This document shows positions 45,203-56,041 of a DNA stretch of 64,000 nt, in pieces. Numbering within the stretch: the first letter of the stretch is position 1; the number at the start of each line of letters is the position of its first letter. The notes under the pieces are model-generated. The model was not told where the DNA came from and did no database searches. It worked only from the letters and a program-made list of their open reading frames with translations. The stretch is from Allomyces macrogynus ATCC 38327 (Eukaryota > Blastocladiomycota > Blastocladiomycetes > Blastocladiales > Blastocladiaceae), in the NCBI GenBank assembly GCA_000151295.1, contig GG745342.1, forward strand, positions 625,109-689,108. Reading direction: 5' to 3'. The position numbers and the translations under genes were made by a program.

Positions 45203-46780
45203 AAGCAGGCAAGCAGGCCAAGCACTATGGGTGTCTGTGCTGGTGACCACTCTCCACCAGTGTTTGTCTGTTTCAGTCTGTTCACTGATATTTGCAGGTG
45301 TTGCAATATGAGTTTGGGTAACATGGCACAAACTTCACAATTATACAACAAGCCCATCCAGAAATGGTTTAGAATAATCCGATGCCATTCTGTATTCTTG
45401 GCAAATTGCACAGATATGCAACAGATTGCACTGTTAGTTTCACAACATTAGTTGTGAATTGACTTTCAGACCTTTGAAGCACATGCAACATCATCATGGA
45501 TTGCCAATTTGAGAGCAATCAAAATACAAAGTTTCCAAATCTTGAGAATGAACCACAGAAATCTGGCAGGAAAGGCCTCTCACCTGTCTGGAGTCAATTG
45601 TCACTATTGAGCAACAGCATGGGTGATGTCATGTCATGTTCTGATTCTTTGATGCTTGCCAAGGCAAGAGCAAACATGTTCTGGCTCAGAGTCACATCCA
45701 CCTGCATACTTTTCAGCCATTCTATTAATGGTATCCATTCACTTCAATTATAGGTGGCATGGTGCATGATGATCCAAGGTGGGTTATTAATGTGGTCAAC
45801 ACTGGCCAGATCATTTTTGCATGTGCCCCCAATCCACAAGCAGAAAAGTAAGAGCAGACTGACACTGTGGTACCTGTTTTACTGCAATAACCTGACACAA
45901 CTGTCAATCCACTGAAGTTTGGTTGTTGAAATGAAGCACAACAATGATAAGTTTGCAAACTATTTTTGAAACAACAAGTTTCAAATAGGATGACACTTTG
46001 AACATCATGGCACACCACTTTCATTTTGTGTTGCCTCACTATTGTTCACCTCCATGATTGTCACGCCTGGTTCTGCCCCAGGCAAAATCTACAACATCAT
46101 CTGCACTGGAGACACCTTCTCAGCTTCATCATATGAACAACATGCCACATGCACCACAGCAACATGATCTATGGTTGGCACATGTGGCATCACAATTGCT
46201 CCTTCTTGAGCGTGATGTGACATGGGCATTGCACCTTTTCTGCCATTTTCATGGAGGCTGCAATGACCAAATCAGGGAGAGTGTCACTTCATGAAGCTTG
46301 GGCATGGCCCAGGGAAAACTGGCAGGCACAGCCATGTTGATTGGGTCAGTGTTGATGTGGTGCAGTGTGAGCAACTCGAGAAAGGGGAGTGAACAGGGCA
46401 GAGACTTTGAATCTTGCAAGCCATCAACAGAAAGATGACACCAGTTCAACTGCAGCAAGCACAGTGTGTGGCCATGCACAGTCAGATTGTTAGGCTCCTC
46501 GAGTAGAAAAATGGACAAAGCGAGCCATCATCAACATCTTGATGTAAAATCAAAAGCCCTCTGTCCTGAAACAACAGTACAATCCAGGACTAGCCTCTCC
46601 ACCTGCAAGTGCCCCATGCCAACAGGAAACATGATGCTCCCTATTCTGGAAGAAAAGGTTTCATGCACAAACTTGACACAAGAACCAAGCGACAATCATG
46701 GACGCTGGGTCAACAAATGATGGCAAGGTGCAATCGACAAGAGAGACAATGCATCAAGATACAGCATGTGTGCCACGACA
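45203..46780. other. CpG-depleted, TpG/CpA-rich tract
   Basis: Between 45,203 and 46,063 I find a single CpG (45,380-45,381). The ten lines from 45,421 to 46,020 have none at all. CpG stays rare to about 46,780. Neighbouring genes have several CpG per 60 bases. TG and CA are correspondingly abundant. Open frames are short and broken. This is the signature of cytosine-methylation decay or a RIP-like process acting on CpG sites. Confidence 0.85.
46000..46420 (-). pseudogene. decayed copy of an LRR-like C-terminal segment
   Basis: The minus strand reads LPFLELLTLHHINTDPINMA, then FPWAMPKLHEVTLS, matching LPNLESLTLHRIDPDRTDVT and the equivalent APKLREMSLS in the copy at 47,923-48,420. The DNA aligns directly (same orientation, about 1.9 kb apart). 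Where the other copy has CG, this one usually has TG or CA. After SLIWSLQPP the frame ends. The duplicate is therefore a degraded paralogue. Confidence 0.75.
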
Positions 46781-47858
46781 ACATCAGTTGGCTCTGTTAG
46801 TGCATTGAGTGTGGAAGCTGCTTCATCATCAGAAATGAGAGGTCGAAATTCGCTTGTCACAGTGAGCTCGGAGAGCGGCTCAAGAGATAAGACGGCTTCA
46901 AGGTGTACAGCTGTGAAGACCAGCAAGTGAGGGCACAGGCGGCGCAGTGCTGGGACAGAAGTCAGAAGCACGAGTGGTTGCAACCAAGAGTCATCGTGGG
47001 CGCGAGTTCGAGCGTGGAAATGCGTGGCGAGTGCGCAGAGAGGTCTGGTTCCGTGTCAGTGAGCCAGTTGGGGAACGTGTTCCAATGGGACAGGCGTGAC
47101 ATGGTCGATTTCTGAGGCAAATTCTCGAGAATCACATTGACTGCAACAGGGCTCCATGAGCATTTGGAACCGCAGTCATAGCTCCACGAGATATCTCCAA
47201 GCGAGACACGACCAATCGTGGTGCACCGCATTGGTGTACAAAACCGATGGGGCAAGGCCCGAACTTGCAGTAATCGCGACAGTGGTTCGTCAATTGCAAG
47301 TTCACGGAAAGTATTGAGGGCCAGAATACGCACAAAGACCACTTTTAGGACAATCTGGAGGGTCAGGATATCCGCACTGAGCAACTTGCGAGCATCAGAG
47401 CCAATTGGCGCGCGAGGGCATACTTTGGCCGCCATCATGGTGTCGCGCCCCACAGGTCGTCCAGGGAGCGTCCGGTCTGGAGGCGCCAGTCATTACCAAG
47501 CACAAGCTCATGGAGTATAGAATTGATTGGCCCAACCGCCCTGCTTGCTGCTGTTCAATTTGGTCGCATTCACTTTGGCCGTGACAACATGATTGAGCAA
47601 CTTTTCCAGATCATCCGAGGAGCAGGACCATGGCAAGCCGGCCAGCTGCCAGATAAGGACAGGATGTGAAGAATAGAACAGGACACGCTGCTCGCCCAGG
47701 ATTGAAGCGACATTTCCATGCAGTTCGCGACACGCTGCGGCAACCTGAATGCGGGCAGGGCGCGGAATATCGCGCTCAATGACAGCCAGCAGTTCAAGCG
47801 GTAGGTTGAGGAGCGTTGCTGAGCGTAGTGGCCAAGCTGGTCGCTGAATGAAGCCCAA
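46696..47858 (-). pseudogene. F-box/LRR-like gene remnant with frameshifts
   Basis: At the 5' end the minus strand encodes LLNLPLELLAVIERDIPRPA then IQVAAACRELHGNVA, an F-box-like pattern (LPxELL...CREL). That frame stops near 47,508. The next coding-like stretch, HELVLGNDWRLQTGRSLDDL, is in another frame. Further LRR-like pieces follow (TFRELAIDEPLSRLLQV; PALRRLCPHLLVFTAVHLEA; PLSELTV). No ATG lies in the F-box frame. At least two frame changes are needed, so I call it broken. Together with the segments on either side it probably represents a small family of F-box/LRR genes. Confidence 0.55.
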
Positions 47859-47922
47859 ACATGAAAGATTCGCATGCCATCTGCCCCCCCCTCAACCATT
47901 AATCTTGATCACTCTTCAAGCA

Positions 47923-48420
47923 TCACAGCGCATTATCTCCGGCCAGCGTCGCCCCACCATTGCCCACCTCCACGATCGTCACGCCCGGGTCAACCCCTGC
48001 CAATAACGACGGCATAGTCCACGTCGACGACGCTTGCTCATCCTCGTTACCTGGACGGCGCGCAACTTGTACCAAGGCCACATGATCTGGGATCGGCACG
48101 TCCTGCGGCACAACTGTTCCATTCTTGAGCGCGAGGCGGCACGGGCATCGCGCCACTGTTGCCATGTTCATTGCTGCCACCACGACCGAATCAGGTACAA
48201 ACGAGAGCGACATTTCGCGGAGCTTGGGCGCGGCCCATGGAAAAAATGGCGGGTGCGGTCACGTCGGTTCGGTCAGGGTCGATGCGGTGCAGCGTGAGCG
48301 ACTCGAGATTGGGAAGCGGGAACGGAAGTGGCGCTAGATCTTGGCTGCTGTTGTTGCCAGACACGACAAGGCGGCAACGATCCAAGCGTGCAGCGCGCAG
48401 CGAGCGGGCATGAGCGGCCA
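47923..48420 (-). pseudogene. LRR-like C-terminal fragment, CpG-retaining copy, frameshifted
   Basis: Reads HLAAHARSLRAARLDRCRLV, then PLPNLESLTLHRIDPDRTDV in one frame. After a run of six T (minus strand; AAAAAA at 48,241-48,246 on plus) it must shift by one base to continue as PKLREMSLSFVPDSVVVAAM and on to TGA at 47,923-47,925. The decayed copy at 46 kb lacks the extra base, so the run length is the likely lesion (or a homopolymer sequencing error). The 5' part of the gene is not found upstream, apart from a possible splice acceptor near 48,436. Confidence 0.6.
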
Positions 48421-49200
48421 GGTGTTCAGGCTACCTACATATTTAGCGAGAGAATAGAATGAGCGCAAGGAATGGCCTGGTTTGATTCTCGAATCAACGA
48501 GACAACTGTAGGACAATGACATGCTCGAGAGAAAGGTCCTCCACCCCCAAGTTGCCCTATGCCGACCGGGAACGCGATATCCATTGCCCCAGAACAGCAA
48601 AGAGACTTGTCACGCACTCGCCGCAGGAACCACGCGACAGTCGCGTTTGCTGCTCGGACAAACAGTCGCAACGTGCATTCGACCCTCTTGCAGGTCCGCG
48701 CCCTTTGTATGACTGCCGCTGATACTTTTCCGTTCTCTTTCCTTTGCTGTCGGTGCAAGCGAGCGCTTCTGTCGTGAGCAGAGAGATCCATGAACTGACA
48801 GCACCAACCATGAACTGACAGCACCAATCATGACCTAACAGCACCTTTGGGCCAGCGACCTCTGACAGTTGGCAAAGGAAAGGCTCCGCTCTTACTTGCG
48901 GTACCCGGCGCACGGCAGCAGGGAGGAACACATGCCAGCAAAAGGAAGCACGGCCGGCAAAGCAACGAATGAAAGCTTACGATGGCCGAGGAAAATGTAA
49001 AATTGTACTGGTGGCGACCGGCGCCGAAACTATGGACAATCTGGGCAAACCAAACACAACTATCCGACGAAAATGACCAAGGCGCAGTTGCAAGAGTGGA
49101 GGAGGTGGGATCGATAACACGAAAGCCGCACGAGAAAACCAAGAAAAAGATATGAGAACCAGACGGAACGGTTTCACAGCCGCGCAATACGATCGCGCTT
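48421..49200. other. intergenic, about 0.8 kb
   Basis: Between the F-box remnants and the 3' end of the large membrane-protein gene. Contains the 20-bp tandem repeat listed separately. No gene recognised. Confidence 0.4.
48788..48847. repeat. 20-bp tandem repeat, three units
   Basis: Unit CCATGAACTGACAGCACCAA occurs at 48,788-48,807 and 48,808-48,827 exactly, then once more at 48,828-48,847 with a few changes. Confidence 0.85.
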
Positions 49201-52200
49201 TTACCCTTGGCGCCGCTTCCACATCATGAACCCGGCACCACCGCCCACCACGGCCAGACCGCCGACGACACCGCCCGCGATCGCGCCCGCATTCGATCCA
49301 GCACCAGGCACCGTCGTGGGCGTCGGCGTCGACGACGTCGGTTGCGGCACGGCATTCACCTGCGCCTGCACCGAAAAGTCCGAGTACATAGGGCAGTTGC
49401 ACGAGACTTGCGAGCTCGACGTGACCGTGGTCGTGCACCCCGTCGACGTCCACGCCGTGCCCGACCAGTAAACGCACACGGGCGACGACCCGGACGGCAC
49501 CGCCGCGACATTGGCCGTGTACCCGACATTCAGCGACTGCGTGTTGAGCGCCGTCGTCGTACCGTTGTTGAACGCTTGCACCGTCAGGACATTGGTCAGC
49601 ATGTTCTGGCTTGGGTTCGCCGATCCGCGCAGCGACTGCCAGTTGATCGCCTGGATGTCCAAGCACCCGGCGGGCAGCGTACTCGGCAGCGTCAGCGAGA
49701 AGTTGCCAACCGTGCGCGCCGTATCGCCCGAGTCGGTGCCCGTCGCGACGACGCGCCTGCCCGAGGCCACAAACGTGCCCGCGTCGATGAGCGTCGGCGC
49801 CGATGAGACCGAGCACGTCGCGCCGGCAATCGATCCGAGCACGAGCGCCTGCACTTGAGCGCGCGCACGCGCCTGCTGCGTCGTGGTAATCGTCTGCCGG
49901 CGGCGCAGCGACCCACCGCTCGCGGCAATCAGGTTCGAAATCAGGTTGTTGAGCGCACGGCCAATCGACTGCGCCTGACGCGGTTCAATCGACTTCTTCA
50001 CGCCACCAACCGCCACCGAGACACCGCTCAGCGTCGAGTCGACGAGCGACATGACCGAATCGTACGAGCTCGACGACGCGCCCGACAGGTTGATGGTCGC
50101 GAGCACATTGAGCGCGCGCACCGCCGTCTGTGGGCTCGGGAGCAGGTTGCCCATGGCAATGGTTGAGATCGAAATCACCGAGGCCGAAATCGACGCCACT
50201 TGCGTGCTGTCCGAGGCTGTGAGTGCCGCGGGCAACGAGGTCGTAATCGACGTTACCGTGTTGAGTGTCGTGAGGGCCAGCGCCGGGTTCGTCACGGCGA
50301 GCGCCTGCGCCTGCGAGACGAGCGACGAGGCCGTGGCGAGCAGCCCCGCATTCGTCGCGCCCGACGCCTGAACAATACTCACCGACTGCGTCACGAGCAC
50401 CGACGACCCGAGCGAATCCGTGACCACGGCATACACACTCGCGGCCCCCACTGGCAGCGTAATAGAATCGACCGCCGGCGCGTTCGTCAGGTACATGTCG
50501 TTTTGCACCTGAATCGAGCCTTGCATTATGACGTAGCCGAAAGTGTAGGTAAACGGCGCGACACCGCCCGTCCAGCCCGTCGTCGCGATTCGGAACGTGT
50601 CCGAAAACCCAATCCCGGACGCCGGGTTGCTGTTGACCATGTTGGCCGGGTTCGCGTTCACGAGCGCAACCGACCCGCCCGACGGCACCGAGGCCACCTG
50701 CACGGCCAAGTCGGCCCACGACGAGACGCCGTTGGCCAGCGTCACCGTGACGCGGAACGTGATCGACTGGCCCTGCGGCAAGACATCGCTGCCAAACACG
50801 AGGTAGTTGCGCTTGGTGCCCGTAAGCGCGACTGTAGACGCCGAATTGGGCGAGATCGACCACAGGTACGACGACGGGTAAATCACGGCGCCCGTATCCG
50901 GATCAAAGACTTGCGCCCACGTCGACATGCCCTGCGACGCCGAGACTTGGCCCGACGCGGGCCAACGGTAGAGCACGATCTTGGGCACGAGCGCCGTCGT
51001 CGTCGTGGCCTTAGTCGTGGCCAACGCCGTGCGCGCCGGACTGGTGGAAGAGTCCGAGACTTGGCACACAAACGTGTAGGTCGTGCTCGGCGTCAGCGTG
51101 TTGGCCGGGATCACGACCGACTGTGCCGTGCCAATCGACTGGCAACTCGCGCCGTTCGCGTCGCACGCCATCCAAATGTAGGCATACGTCTTGGACCCGC
51201 CCATGTTGTCGTCGTCCTGGATCCCGACCGAGAGCGTGTTGGCGCGGCTCGTAGACAGCTGCTGCGCCGATCCCGACGTGACGTAGGCCACGAGCGGCGT
51301 CGAGACCACCGTGAACGGCGCCGAAATCGTGTAGGTCACGCCATTGTAGACGATCGCGCCCGTGACCGTGTAGGTGCCGTAGCTCAGCTTGTTAAACGGC
51401 AGGTAGAGATTCGCGCCTGACACGGACCCGCCCATGTTGGTGACATTCACCACCGCGTTGCTCGCGTCCGTCACCGACCACGTGTAGGTAAACGACACGG
51501 TTGTCGCATCGATCCCAGAGCACCCCGGGAAACTCACGGCCAGGTACTGCGCGATCCCATCGACCAACCGCCCTTGGAACGTTGGGTTCGTGAGCGTCAA
51601 TTGCGGGATCGCCGACGACGCCGACCGCGTCACCGTGATCGTCTGCACGCTCGTGTAGGACGTGCCAAACGCCGTCGTCGTCACCGATACGGCCACGCCC
51701 ACCGTCAGCGGCGTGCTCGCCGTCACGGCCGTTGCGGGCAAGATCACATAGCCCTGCGTCTGGTTGGCCGCGGCAAACGCCGTCGCCGCCGCCGTATTGT
51801 TGCCCGAGTAGTAGTAGAGGTACCGGATCGTGCCGCCGCCCGAAGACGTTGACTTGGACAGGTCAATCGTGAAACCGCTCGTGTCACACCCGCCGAGGAG
51901 CGTCGGCGCCGTCACGACCAGCGTTGGCGTCGGGGCAGGAGCAGCGGTGGTCGAGGCCGACGGGTTGTAGACAAACGTCGTGGCCGCGGGAGCTGCAGAT
52001 GTGGTCGTGGTGGTGCTGGTCGAAGTGGCAGTGCTTGCGGAGCCCGACGAGCCCGAGGAGCCCGAGGAGCCACTCGAGGCTGTCGTCGTGCTCGCGACAA
52101 AGAAGCTCGACGAAACGGTGGTCGTACCCGTGGATGCCGTCGAGGCCGTGGATGAAGTTGCACTGGTCGTGCCGGCCGTTGATGCCGTCGTGGTCGTGGT

Positions 52201-55200
52201 TCCGGCCGATTGCAAATCGGTCGTCGTCGAACTCGCGCCAAACCACGTGGACGAATCGGACGTCGAGCCCGTGGAACCACTCGAACCCGTCGATCCAGCG
52301 GCCGTTGTGGTACTCGACGCGAGCCACGAGGCCGAGTCCGTCGTGGAACTCGAAGCAATCGACGAGCCTGAATCGGTCGTGGAACTCGACGAGAGCCACG
52401 AGGCCGAGTCCGTCGTGGAACTCGACGCGAGCCACGACGCCGAATCCGTTGTTGTCGTCGTGCCCGTGGACCCGCCCGCCGTTGTAGTCGTGCCCGTGGA
52501 CCCGCCCGCCGTTGTCGTCGTATCCGTTGTCGTCGTTGCCTGCGTCGTGGTTTGCGCCGTGCTCGTTCCCGGATCGGTCGTCGTCGTCGAATCCGTGTCG
52601 ATCCAGGTATCCGACTCGAGTGTCTGCGAATCCGTGTCGGTCGCCGTCGAGTCGAGCGTGACAGTACTCAACAGCGTCATCGTGTCCGTATCGGTCGTGT
52701 CCGTTTCGGTCGTCGAATCCGTGGCGGTTCCCGAATCGGTCGCCGTGCCCGTGTCGGTCGTTGAATCAGTGGCAGTCGAATCGGTCGTCGAGTCCGTCGA
52801 CGCGACTTGCCGCCGCGCCAGGACCGCGCGCCGCTTCATGACCACCTTCTTGATGGCCGCGCGCTCGTGCGCGGGCGCCTCGTTCACGTGCTCGTCCATG
52901 TACTGCAGCGCGTCGAGCGGCTTGCCCGGGGCCACAAACGCGCGCTCGGCGCCGAGGAACGCAACGACTTCGGGCAGCGCGTAGATGCGCTTGTGCTGGA
53001 GCGTCGCCTTGGCGAGCAGCCCGCGAATGTCCGACGAGTACCCGCCAAGGTCGGCCAACGTACGCGTGCGGATCATGGCCACGCCGTTCCAGGCACTGCG
53101 CGTGCCAAACACGGTCAGCATCCCTGCCCCGAGCGGCAGCGTCCGGTGGTGCGTCGTCGTCGAGTCGATGCCCGCAAGGATCACGTCGGCCTTGGTCAGT
53201 GCCGCGCCGCGCGAGAGGAGCGTGATCATGTTAGCCTTGGCGAGCATGGCCGGGGTCATGGGCACGACGTACTCGCTCGACACGTCGCGGATCGCGAGCC
53301 GCATCAAGTCGTCAAACGCGAGCGCCTTGGCCGCGCGGGTCTCGGGCACGGCCAGCTTCCACCCGCGCATCTCCCACGCGTCGCCCGTGAGCGCGAGCAG
53401 CTGGTTCATGTCGTTGTCGTTGGCCGGGTCCGCGGCCAGCACGACCTCGAGCGCCGGGTAGTGCTGGTCCTCGAGCGCCTTGATCGCCTTTTGCAGTCCC
53501 GAGAACTTGGCGCCACGCGGGTGCGCAAGCACCACGGCAATTGCCTCGAGCGTCGGCGCCGTCTTCATCGCGCACGCGGCGGGCGCCGCGGCAAGTGCCA
53601 CAATCTCGTCGACGAACGCGCGCTGCGCGTCCTCTTGGTCGCGCGCCAGCCGGGTTACATCCACGCCGCGGTCGACGGCGCGGGCCATTTGCGCAAACAA
53701 GTCGTCAACCGTCGCCATCACGTCGTTGGCGCCATCGGCTTTGCCGAGAATCACGGGCGTGCCCGTCATCATCAGCTCCTGCGCGAGCGGCGCGTGCGCG
53801 ACGGCAGCCGGGATCACGGCCGCGCGCTGGTGCCCGGGTTCCGTGAGGAAGGCCAGCACCGAGAGAGGTTTCAACGAGGCCTCGCGGATCTCGAGCGCGT
53901 ACTTGGGCCACAGGATCGACCGCGCGCGGACAAAGTCGACGGCCGACGTGCCTTCAATGTCGCCGACGGGACCAAAAAAGGTGACTTGCACTGGCGCCGA
54001 CGACGTCGCGTGCAGCCGGTCGAGCGCCTCGACAAACGTGACGAGCCCGCCCTCGACCGACATGTCTCCGACAAAGACCAGGTCGTGGATTGGCTGCGGG
54101 CCGCTCGACGCGGCCGATCGCTTGGCGAGCGGGTGCGTGATCTTGCGGTGCGCGCCAGACGTGAGCAGCGGGTGCACAGCCGACTTGGACGACTGGATGT
54201 GCGGCAAGTCGAGTTCGCGCAGCGCGCCATTCGCAAAGACGACGTGGTCGGCCAACTCGATCGTGCGCTGCCGCATGTAGTCGCCGGCGACTTGGTCGCC
54301 GTGCATGTCGGCGCCCGCAATCGACGCGGCCGGCGGCTGCGTGACGCCGACCAGAATATGCGCGCCCGTGCACCGCGACCCTAGCGCCTTGGCCGAGACC
54401 GTGTGGAACCCAACGTGCGCGTTTGCGTCAAAGTAGACGGCGTCGAACGCGTGCGACGACAGGTACTCGTAGACGGCGACCGAGGCGGTCACGGGGGAGA
54501 CGGTGCCTTCCGTCGACCGCGCCATGGCCGGCATCGGCGCGACCGTGATGTGCTTGTCCACAAACCCGAGCGGCGTGTTCGTAAAGACGGTCACGTCGAG
54601 GCCCGACCGCGCCAGCGCCTTGGCCAGGTAGACGTTGTTGTCGCGCTCAATGCCCTTGGGCGTCACAGCGTCGACGAACATGGCGATCGTGCGGCGGCGG
54701 TCTGGGTCATCTGTGGTGGTCGTAACGAGCGAGGGGGCGTTAATTGGTAGGTTCTCATGATCGACGGCGTGAACGCGTGGGAAAAGACGCGAGCGCGTAC
54801 CCTTGGTCTTTTGGTCGAGTTGTGTCGAAGGTTGGTCGAGCGGCACGCGGGAAGAGCAGTCGCGGCCGCCGAACCCGGCGTCGCAGAAGCAGGCGCGGTT
54901 GGCCATCAAGAGGCCGTGGCCAGAGCACTCGAGCGGGCTGAACGAGGCCACGGGCGCCGAGTGCACAGGCACATCGTCGGATCGCATCTGATCAAGTTTG
55001 GGGGTAGATTGGTGAGATTCGAGTTAAAAGAGAGAGATCAGAAATGAAAACAGAATTGCGCGCGTACCAAACTTGAGGTCGGTCCACGCATCGCGAAGAA
55101 GGCCACGGCCGCGAGCAGCGGCAGTGCAAACAAGAGCATGAGCCTGTCGGTCGTGATCAACTGCACAGTCGAGAAAAGAGACGCGTCAATCACCAACGAA

Positions 55201-55352
55201 CTCGCGACGCGCACGCGCGATCACGAGCACTGTACCTCGCGCCACGTCTTGGCGGCAATGCGGCGACCACCACCGGTCGCCGAGCTGCTCGGCAGCTCAT
55301 CGTCAAGCAAGGGCCGCTTTTCGCTGGCCCCCGCGGCTGGAGACGGCGCCAT
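49201..55352 (-). CDS. double-anchored membrane protein: GT4-like + GT2-like + Ser/Thr linker + REJ/GPS-like
   Basis: Exons 55352-55236, 55160-55068 and 54987-49201; 1,998 residues. The N-terminal cytosolic tail carries an acidic dileucine (KRPLLDDEL), then an anchor at about 46-63 (LMLLFALPLLAAVAFFAM). Outside comes an EGF-like knot (CSGHGLLMANRACFCDAGFG), then a GT4-like glycosyltransferase region at about 165-490 (DLVFVGDMSVEGGLVTFVEA; AQELMMTGTPVIL) and a GT2-like region at about 565-755 (IKALEDQHYPALEVVLA). Next is a Ser/Thr-rich, probably O-glycosylated linker at about 796-1080 with DSASWLASSSTT repeats, then a beta-rich REJ/PKD-like ectodomain at about 1,095-1,700. A GPS-like box (CVYWSGTAWTSTGC ... 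CNC) lies at about 1,907-1,943, and a last TM (VVGGLAVVGGGAGFMMW) is followed by KRRQG. Polycystins and adhesion GPCRs carry REJ/GPS modules; the combination here is unfamiliar to me. The HL|T cleavage residues are replaced by MYS, so self-cleavage is doubtful. Function unknown; cell-surface recognition or glycan synthesis are both possible. Confidence 0.8.
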
Positions 55353-56041
55353 GGCTGAGGGTGGAGGGGGGCGGGGCGCGGTACTCCTTGTCGAGATCGT
55401 GACAACGGCCAGGTGAAGTTGGTCGGTCGAGTACAATGGTCGAGGCGGCCAAAGGGCTGGTAGCTCGGCTCGTCGTCGAAGTCGGGCAGCGCGACGCGAA
55501 GGTGGCAGAGAGGGAGCGAGGGGCCGTAGCGGGGGTGGCGCGCCGTTTTATAGGGAGGAACGCGCTCGCTCGCGTGCTCGCGGCCGTGTCGCGCAGGCCG
55601 ACGAGGGCGCGGGCCTTGGACGGGGATGGGCGTGAAAGGGGTCGCGGTGCCGTTCCCACGTCGAGCGCCGTCCTTTGACGAAGCAAGCGTCGCATCTCGA
55701 AGAAGCGTGCAGGCGCGCGCGACGCGTCTCGCACATGGCTGCGTGAGATTGCGGTCAGGTGCGGGAGACACGCAACAGCGAGAGTGCGCTGCCTCTCGTC
55801 GCCAGGCGTCCCGCCGCCACGTGCCGCGTCGCCACGAGGGCCGCGCCGCTGCCTCCGCCACGACCGGCCGCCGTGCACGACACGACGCATTGGCGACCGA
55901 CCGCACCCACGACGACCACGACGACCACGACGACCACGACGACCACCGGCAATAGCATTGGGACCGACAGCTGCAGCATCGGCCAGGGAGCGGACTGGGT
56001 AGTAGCAAGCCGTTTTCAGCAACACGACGACAACCACCGCC
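55353..56041. other. divergent promoter region with a 9-bp repeat
   Basis: 689 bp between the starts of the large membrane-protein gene and NBAS. ACGACCACG-type 9-bp units repeat about four times at 55,909-55,946. No gene recognised. Confidence 0.45.

Noticed and set aside
52807..54384. 525-codon open frame on the plus strand
   Set aside because: Antisense to the glycosyltransferase-like region of the large membrane protein, Arg/His/Val-rich, no family resemblance.
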